Below, piece after piece: positions 59,214-64,000 of a DNA stretch of 64,000 bases (within the stretch, counting starts at the first letter, position 1; the number at the start of each line of letters is the position of its first letter). Where the stretch lies: contig NZ_DATCTU010000074.1 of assembly GCF_036567765.1 (NCBI RefSeq), forward strand, positions 1 through 64,000. Direction: 5' to 3'. This DNA comes from Pseudobacteroides sp. (lineage in GTDB: Bacteria; Bacillota; Clostridia; Acetivibrionales; DSM-2933). Under the pieces are notes generated by a model that searched no databases, was not told the DNA's origin, and saw only the letters and a program-made list of their open reading frames with translations. The position numbers were made by a program, and so were the translations under genes.

Positions 59214-61187
59214 TCACTCCTTCTTATAGAATTTAGTCACGAACCCATCAGCCTTAAGTAGTAAATCAGGTGCCCATGGCATCGGCTCACACATTATTTT
59301 AATCATATCTTCCAGTGCCGCCTCAGAGTGCTCCGGTACTTCTGCAATACATTCATCATGTACATGCATTACAACTTTATAACCGGCTGCGTATAGCCTG
59401 ATTAAACTTTCAGCAAGACAGTCCCTCGCTATTGCCTGAATACAGTTTTCAACGATTTTGCCCCCGTATGTCTGCAGCTGCGTCCATTTCTTAGTGTCTT
59501 GGTCCAGGCCGTAATAGAAAATTGCTTCTTTGCCCCAGGAGTTAAGTCCTAAGTGAGGTTTAACATAGAATAGCTTTCTACCACTAGGCAAAGTTATAGT
59601 TAAAAAGTCCTGACCGTTTCTACTGTCTAGCTCTCTTGCAAATATTAAACCTCTTACACCCACCGGCTGGCCTGTTTTAACCGCTTGCAGTGCTGCATTT
59701 TCTAAGGTATACCATAGGTCAACGATTCTTTTGTTTGCAGCTCTCCACCGTTTAACTATCTCCGGAAGCTCTTCTTCATTTAGTTCATTTTTGTTATCCA
59801 TTGATTTTAAAGCACCTGCCCCGCCTTGATACCCAAGTGCAAGCTCCGCAATTTTACCTTTTTGCCTAAGATCATATTCAGGATTACCCTTTTTGATCTT
59901 TTCAAGCGGTACGCCAAACATTTGACTAGCACTGGCCTCATATATCTTGCCATGTGTTGCAAATACTTCAAGCCGCCATTGTTCTTGAGCTAACCAGGCT
60001 ATTACTCTAGCCTCAATGGCCGAAAAGTCAGCAACGGCGAACGCGTTACCAGGTGCAGGAATGAAAGCAGTTCTTATTAGCTGGGACAGTGTGTCGGGTA
60101 TATTGCCGTATATAACTTTGAGTGCATTAATATTTTTGTCTTTTACACAATCCCTTGCATGCGATAAAGTTTCTAAGTAATTACGGGGTAGGTTTTGCAC
60201 CTGGACCAACCTTCCAGCCCAGCGGCCTGTTCTATTTGCACCGTAGAACTGTAACAACCCTCTAACCCTACTATCAGCACAAACAGCTTCACGCATTGCA
60301 TTGTACTTTTTAACACTTGTCTTGGATAACTCTTGACGGATCTCCAACATTCTTTTTGCTGTGTCACTGTCTACCTTATCAATAAGCTTCTTAACCGTTC
60401 CTTTTTGAAGGTTTTCAATTTCTTCGCCTGTTTCATTAGTCAGCCATTCAGATAACTGCTTTACACTTTTAGGATTTTCAAGCCCGGATATACTTACTGC
60501 TTCATTTAGTAATTCAGCCGTTATTATTTCATTACATTCCAGTGATCCTGCAATTAGGTCTTGATCTACCATAACGCCGCCACTATTAATGATTTGATCT
60601 AAGCACCATAGATATTGTTCTTTAGGCGGCACGGGAAAACTCTGTAATTTTAAATCGACTGTCATTTCTGTAACAACATCTCGCACACAATAGCTTTTAA
60701 ATAACTGCCATTTCTCCGGTTCATGGTGCGGCAGTGTCCTGGTTCTAAAGCCGTTTTTAGCTGTAGGCTTGCATGGTACACAGAATATTTTTATTAGTGC
60801 TGAGCCTATGCCCATTTTTTTCTTATCCTGCGAAAGTCCTAACGCCTCTCCAACTGCTGCAAGTCCTGCAGGATAACCACAATATAAACCATGAAACATA
60901 GTACATTGCCACTGATGCAGCGGAGAGTAATAAAACTTGTTAAGGCAGTACCACTCAAAAGGTGCATTGTATGCGTGCTTGATAAAGTTTTCATCTTGTA
61001 AAGCCCATACGATATCGTTTGGTATTATTTCGCCTTGTGCTAAGTCAACTATTTGTGTTTGCCCATAATCAACCGAATACGCGAATAGCAGTATTTGAAA
61101 GTCAGGGGACTGAACATATTTGAACAGTCCCGCTTTTTTAATATCTACACTACTGTAGGTCTCAATATCCACCGATAAGTGTCTCAT
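59214..61187 (-). CDS. family A DNA polymerase with 3'-5' exonuclease domain
   Basis: This 657-residue replicative polymerase has an N-terminal DnaQ-like exonuclease (VDIETYSS, residues 6-13; later FIKHAYNAPFEWYCL) and polymerase motifs A (ADFSAIEARVIAW), B (RQKGKIAELALGYQGGAGAL) and C (MHVHDECIAEVP). It lacks a 5'-3' exonuclease. Its ATG overlaps the TGA of the DUF2815 gene (ATGA), showing translational coupling. Confidence 0.96.
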   Translation of the reverse strand: MRHLSVDIETYSSVDIKKAGLFKYVQSPDFQILLFAYSVDYGQTQIVDLAQGEIIPNDIVWALQDENFIKHAYNAPFEWYCLNKFYYSPLHQWQCTMFHGLYCGYPAGLAAVGEALGLSQDKKKMGIGSALIKIFCVPCKPTAKNGFRTRTLPHHEPEKWQLFKSYCVRDVVTEMTVDLKLQSFPVPPKEQYLWCLDQIINSGGVMVDQDLIAGSLECNEIITAELLNEAVSISGLENPKSVKQLSEWLTNETGEEIENLQKGTVKKLIDKVDSDTAKRMLEIRQELSKTSVKKYNAMREAVCADSRVRGLLQFYGANRTGRWAGRLVQVQNLPRNYLETLSHARDCVKDKNINALKVIYGNIPDTLSQLIRTAFIPAPGNAFAVADFSAIEARVIAWLAQEQWRLEVFATHGKIYEASASQMFGVPLEKIKKGNPEYDLRQKGKIAELALGYQGGAGALKSMDNKNELNEEELPEIVKRWRAANKRIVDLWYTLENAALQAVKTGQPVGVRGLIFARELDSRNGQDFLTITLPSGRKLFYVKPHLGLNSWGKEAIFYYGLDQDTKKWTQLQTYGGKIVENCIQAIARDCLAESLIRLYAAGYKVVMHVHDECIAEVPEHSEAALEDMIKIMCEPMPWAPDLLLKADGFVTKFYKKE

Positions 61188-61903
61188 AATCCGTATATTC
61201 CGCCATTAATCGGCAACCCTGTTATTGGATCAATAGCCTGTTGTTGTACTGGTGCACCTGCTGGTGGGTAATAAGCACCGTTTGATGGAGGTATGTACCC
61301 ACCAGGCTGCGGAGGAGTATACACTGGCTGCTGTACTGGCTGTGTAAACTGTTGCGGTGCCGCAAATCCTGTGTCACCAAATGCCGATTCTACTGATACC
61401 CTATTTCCTAATGGCTCACCGTCCGCTACTTTCTGCACTGCATTTAATCCGCAGCCTATGCCTTTGTTACCTGAGTTGAAGAAACCAAAGAAATTAATGC
61501 TTACACGGGCATACATGCCGCTATATACTTCTGTCTGATTGATAATTGGATTGAGCTGCAGATCGCACACAGGCGGTTGTTGCTTTGATGATGCATTAAT
61601 TACCCAATGCCCTTTGCACTCCTGGCCAAATGGCTCGCCATTCCTGCGTAGTCCGTCACCGTCCTGCACTGGTGTTGATATCTGTGGAGGTCTTGCCCCG
61701 TTCCACTTACCAGCTACAGCCGCGGTGATAGCTGCATTAATAGCCGCGTCGATTCTCTGCTTTGTTGCTATGTCTGTTTTAGGTATTAGAATAGTTACAC
61801 TATACTTTGGCTCTTGGTTGGGCTGAGCTGAATATGGCTGATAAAGATGCACATAGCTTAATCTTGCTTGACCTGTTGTTATTGTTGTTGGATTATTACT
61901 CAT
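61184..61903 (-). CDS. DUF2815 single-strand DNA-binding-type protein with Gln/Pro tail
   Basis: This 239-residue protein starts at 61903 behind GGAGGAA. The N-terminal 160 residues have the DUF2815 pattern (ARLSYVHLYQPYSAQ, KYSVTILIPKTD, SGMYARVSINFFGFFNSGNK, GIGCGLNAVQKVADG), found in phages between polymerase and nuclease genes and thought to bind single-stranded DNA. The tail is Gln/Pro/Tyr-rich and disordered, as in acidic-tip SSBs but without charge. Role inferred from family and position. Confidence 0.88.
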   Translation of the reverse strand: MSNNPTTITTGQARLSYVHLYQPYSAQPNQEPKYSVTILIPKTDIATKQRIDAAINAAITAAVAGKWNGARPPQISTPVQDGDGLRRNGEPFGQECKGHWVINASSKQQPPVCDLQLNPIINQTEVYSGMYARVSINFFGFFNSGNKGIGCGLNAVQKVADGEPLGNRVSVESAFGDTGFAAPQQFTQPVQQPVYTPPQPGGYIPPSNGAYYPPAGAPVQQQAIDPITGLPINGGIYGL

Positions 61904-61933
61904 AGTTTTCATTCCTCCGTTTTGATTTGATTA

Positions 61934-63082
61934 TTAATTCCCAAATGCCTCTTGTAATGTGATCGTTTGATATGCTGATCTCTTATCCTCAATTGTAGCT
62001 AATGTCGGACTGCCCTTTGGTTTTTCAACGTGATTACCTAATAACTCGTTGAATCTCTTTTCGCCTAATAACTTCTCCACTGCTGTTAATGTGATCGGTT
62101 TTCTCTCATATAACATTGCCTCGTCAATGCCGTTTGCCTTTACTACCGCAAAAGCTTCATCCTGGTTAATAAATCGCCTGTTGCTTCTTCCCTCAACTGC
62201 TTTCCATCCTTCAACCTGATTACCTTTTAGTAATTCGCTAAGTGCGTATTCCTCCAAGTCTTTCGCCCAGGCTGCCAGGTCTTTTGCTTTCTGTAGTATC
62301 CGGCCAATCTCGTCATTGGTTATAAGTGCTGGATTTATCTGCTTGTAGGTGTCGAGTGCCATATTGAAATCGGCTCGAGCCCTACATAAGGCTTTAGCTC
62401 TACAGAACCTACACCATTCACCCGGTACATGTTCACCTTCACCGAAAAACGCCTTTTGAGCTGTGGGAGCTATTGCAGCACCCCATTTTAATAGCTCATC
62501 AATTGTTATTACATCATTCGATATGTTGTCTAGCCTTGGCTGAATAATTGTCGTGCTAATTTTTTCTATCTGATATAGGAACGAATACTCTGTAAATGCA
62601 CCAAGTGCGTACAACTTCATTTGTGGGTTATCTTTGGCCGATACTGGCACGCCCTTACCATATTTAAGATCAATTACATGAAGCGTATTTCCGCCTATTA
62701 TGATACAGTCACCAGTGCCAAATCCCTCCGGGGCATATTGGCTGTAGTCTAATCTTTTCTCAATTGCTATGTAGGGCGGCGACGTAAAACTGTGTATTAT
62801 ACCAGCTATGTGTTCGACATACATGTCTGTGTATCTGTCCATTTCATCCTGGTACAATGGATTTTCCTGAAGCTTCTTTAAAGCACTTTTGTATTTCTTC
62901 GGCCCCATTGGATCGGTGAATTGCTTCTTTAGTTTTAGCTCCCCAATCTCATGGGCCAGTCTGCCTTCATTTGCGTAAACACTTTCCTGCTCTGGCATTT
63001 TTTCTTCCAGCCTTGCGGACGGCGTGCAGTGTAGCCACTTGTGTGATCCGCTGGCCGACAATAACGCGTGTTGTTCTGGCAT
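61934..63082 (-). CDS. DUF2800 RecB-like nuclease
   Basis: This 382-residue protein matches DUF2800: SASGSHKWLHCTPSARLEE at the N terminus, YANEGRLAHEIGELKL, GTGDCIIIGG and HVIDLKYGKG (the PD-(D/E)XK core) and a C-terminal Cys cluster CRFCRAKALCRAR that may hold an Fe-S cluster, as in AddB/Cas4 enzymes. It probably processes DNA ends in phage recombination. The start overlaps the stop of the previous gene (TAATG). Confidence 0.9.
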   Translation of the reverse strand: MPEQHALLSASGSHKWLHCTPSARLEEKMPEQESVYANEGRLAHEIGELKLKKQFTDPMGPKKYKSALKKLQENPLYQDEMDRYTDMYVEHIAGIIHSFTSPPYIAIEKRLDYSQYAPEGFGTGDCIIIGGNTLHVIDLKYGKGVPVSAKDNPQMKLYALGAFTEYSFLYQIEKISTTIIQPRLDNISNDVITIDELLKWGAAIAPTAQKAFFGEGEHVPGEWCRFCRAKALCRARADFNMALDTYKQINPALITNDEIGRILQKAKDLAAWAKDLEEYALSELLKGNQVEGWKAVEGRSNRRFINQDEAFAVVKANGIDEAMLYERKPITLTAVEKLLGEKRFNELLGNHVEKPKGSPTLATIEDKRSAYQTITLQEAFGN

Positions 63083-63708
63083 TACAGCTTCGCCCCCATT
63101 TCACGCAGCTTGAAAGCAAATTCAGAGTATTTGTCTTTTGGCAATGCCGTCAATGCTGGTATTCCATATGAACCAACTAAGGCTCTTACCTCGTTTACTC
63201 TGCCCGCGTCTACAAGCTGAGTGGCTGCAAGTGATAATTGCTCAAGGGTGTATGTAGGTGCTGTGGTCGGTGCAACTGGGGGCTGCGGAGTGTTAACAGG
63301 TGCTTGTTGTACTGGTGCTTGTGGCGGTGTCTGAGGATATTGCACCGGCTGCATAGGCTGTTGATACTCATTACATGCTGGCTGTGCTGTTGGTACAAAG
63401 CCATTAACGGGTGTAGGTGCTACAGGGTTATTGCAATTACCTACAGAAGTTAACACTGGATCAGGTGTGTAGGTGTTGCAATCTCCGCATTGCTGTACTG
63501 GTGTTGGTGCTTGGACGGGAGCTGGCTGTTGCACTGGCTGCTGTACTGGCTCGGGTGTAGTTGCTGCAGGTGTTGCAGGTGCTACCTGACTTGCTTTACT
63601 TCTGGAAGTCTTAGTGCTTGTTGATTCTTTACCGATTGTAAGTGCTGCAGCTAAGTTGTTGATTGCTTCCACCATTTCAGGTGCTGATACATTAATTTTG
63701 ATTTCCAT
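63082..63708 (-). CDS. Gln/Pro-rich phage protein
   Basis: This 208-residue protein has a short structured N terminus (MEIKINVSAPEMVEAINNLA), a long disordered Pro/Gln/Val/Thr-rich middle (about 45-150) with five Cys, and a C-terminal helical domain (YTLEQLSLAATQLVDAGRV, KYSEFAFKLREMGAKL). It resembles the phage proteins that lie between DUF2800 and early genes. The start at 63708 follows AAAGGAG. The function is unknown. Confidence 0.8.
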   Translation of the reverse strand: MEIKINVSAPEMVEAINNLAAALTIGKESTSTKTSRSKASQVAPATPAATTPEPVQQPVQQPAPVQAPTPVQQCGDCNTYTPDPVLTSVGNCNNPVAPTPVNGFVPTAQPACNEYQQPMQPVQYPQTPPQAPVQQAPVNTPQPPVAPTTAPTYTLEQLSLAATQLVDAGRVNEVRALVGSYGIPALTALPKDKYSEFAFKLREMGAKL

Positions 63709-63741
63709 AGTTCTCATATCTCCTTTTATATTTAATAATTT

Positions 63742-63897
63742 TTAATTGGTTTCATCAGGTTTATAAGTCTCTTTTCCTGTTCCTTCGCATGCACCGCATG
63801 GAGGGCTTCCGTCGTGGTCATAATATCCAGAGCCATTGCATGCAGTACACGGCCTTTGTTTCCATCCGTGAATATATTTCAAATAATACTTTACCAA
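63742..63897 (-). CDS. DnaJ-type zinc-finger miniprotein
   Basis: An open frame with start at TTG 63897 or 63882 and stop at 63742 encodes about 46-51 residues. It has the pattern CTACNGSG then CGACEGTG, two CxxCxGxG motifs 20 residues apart as in the DnaJ central zinc finger. The strong SD GGAGGAG lies just before or at the first start, so the exact start is unclear. Tiny zinc-ribbon proteins of this kind are common in phages. Confidence 0.65.
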   Translation of the reverse strand: MVKYYLKYIHGWKQRPCTACNGSGYYDHDGSPPCGACEGTGKETYKPDETN

Positions 63898-64000
63898 CTC
63901 CTCCTATCCTCCAGCCCGTCATGCCATCCTGTCTTATCAAGATGGTCGAGCCATTCTACATATATGGTTAGCTTTTCATCTGTCATACTGCCAAGGTTAG
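63891..64000 (-). CDS. partial or small phage ORF at the right edge
   Basis: The frame ending at 63891 encodes MTDEKLTIYVEWLDHLDKTG and 11 more residues from an ATG at 63986, and stays open to the window edge. It is either a 31-residue protein or the end of a longer gene starting beyond the window. Its stop lies just before the SD-region overlap with the zinc-finger ORF. Confidence 0.45.
   Translation of the reverse strand, partial: NLGSMTDEKLTIYVEWLDHLDKTGWHDGLEDRRSW

Larger units (their letters stand above)
28488..64000 (-). mobile_element. siphovirus-type prophage (left part, runs off the right edge)
   Basis: An uninterrupted set of phage genes, nearly all on the - strand, covers lysis, tail, HK97-type head, DNA packaging, late regulation, replication and DNA modification. 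The left end is marked by the tRNA fragment. Integrase, repressor and the right attachment site are not in the window, so the element exceeds 35.5 kb. Head, packaging and tail genes look intact, so the phage could be inducible. Confidence 0.97.

Overview
The window comes from a low-GC, Gram-positive, anaerobic cellulolytic clostridium of the cellulosome-forming group (Acetivibrio/Hungateiclostridium/Ruminiclostridium-like). The evidence is dockerin, cohesin and S-layer-homology (SLH) modules, a GH9 cellulase with CBM3c and dockerin, strong AGGAGG-type ribosome binding sites, several TTG starts, and an RsgI-type anti-sigma remnant. The genus is inferred, not proven.

Bases 1-28,300 are host chromosome. 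They hold a secreted sedolisin protease, an unknown secreted protein, an M16 peptidase and a decayed SLH/FG-GAP gene. Next is a cell-surface polysaccharide and cellulosome cluster on the + strand: a membrane-anchored phosphodiester glycosidase with a leader peptide, a GT2-GtrA fusion, a second phosphodiester glycosidase with an internal dockerin, DedA, a stalk-domain protein, a dockerin-cohesin adaptor, a CotH-SLH protein, the GH9 cellulase, and an LtaS-like enzyme. FtsK/SpoIIIE is on the - strand. The stretch 21.8-27.7 kb is rich in broken genes (transglutaminase-like, RsgI, RCC1-dockerin) between intact ones (TrhA/hemolysin III, a metallo-beta-lactamase-fold lipoprotein). A YjbQ-family gene closes the host segment.

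At 28,442-28,487 (- strand) lies the 3' part of a tRNA, probably tRNA-Thr(GGU), with its own terminator on the host side. This marks the left attachment site of a siphovirus-type prophage that fills the rest of the window (at least 35.5 kb) and runs past the right edge. Nearly all its genes are on the - strand. From right to left they are replication and DNA modification (DnaJ-type zinc-finger miniprotein, Q/P-rich protein, DUF2800 nuclease, DUF2815, family A DNA polymerase, radical SAM protein, m5C methyltransferase, SNF2 helicase, SPPF-type methyltransferase, DUF4406, VirE-type primase-helicase), a 12-copy GTTTACA iteron array, VRR-NUC nuclease and a second SNF2 helicase, a RinA-like late regulator, a tRNA-like element, HNH endonuclease, terminases, HK97-type head genes, connectors, tail genes and lysis genes. 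The integrase and repressor are expected beyond 64 kb.

The most interesting items are these. A 179-codon open frame with its own Shine-Dalgarno and GTG start is nested in the +1 frame of the phage cytosine methyltransferase. An iteron-like array, probably the phage origin, follows the primase gene. A 106-nt tRNA-like element has acceptor, D and T arms but no anticodon arm. A canonical C-CCA-AAC frameshift site joins the tail chaperone genes. A LamG-type lectin gene sits among the head genes. A minimal protein pairs an N-terminal dockerin with a type II-like cohesin. All family assignments come from reading motifs; no database search was run.
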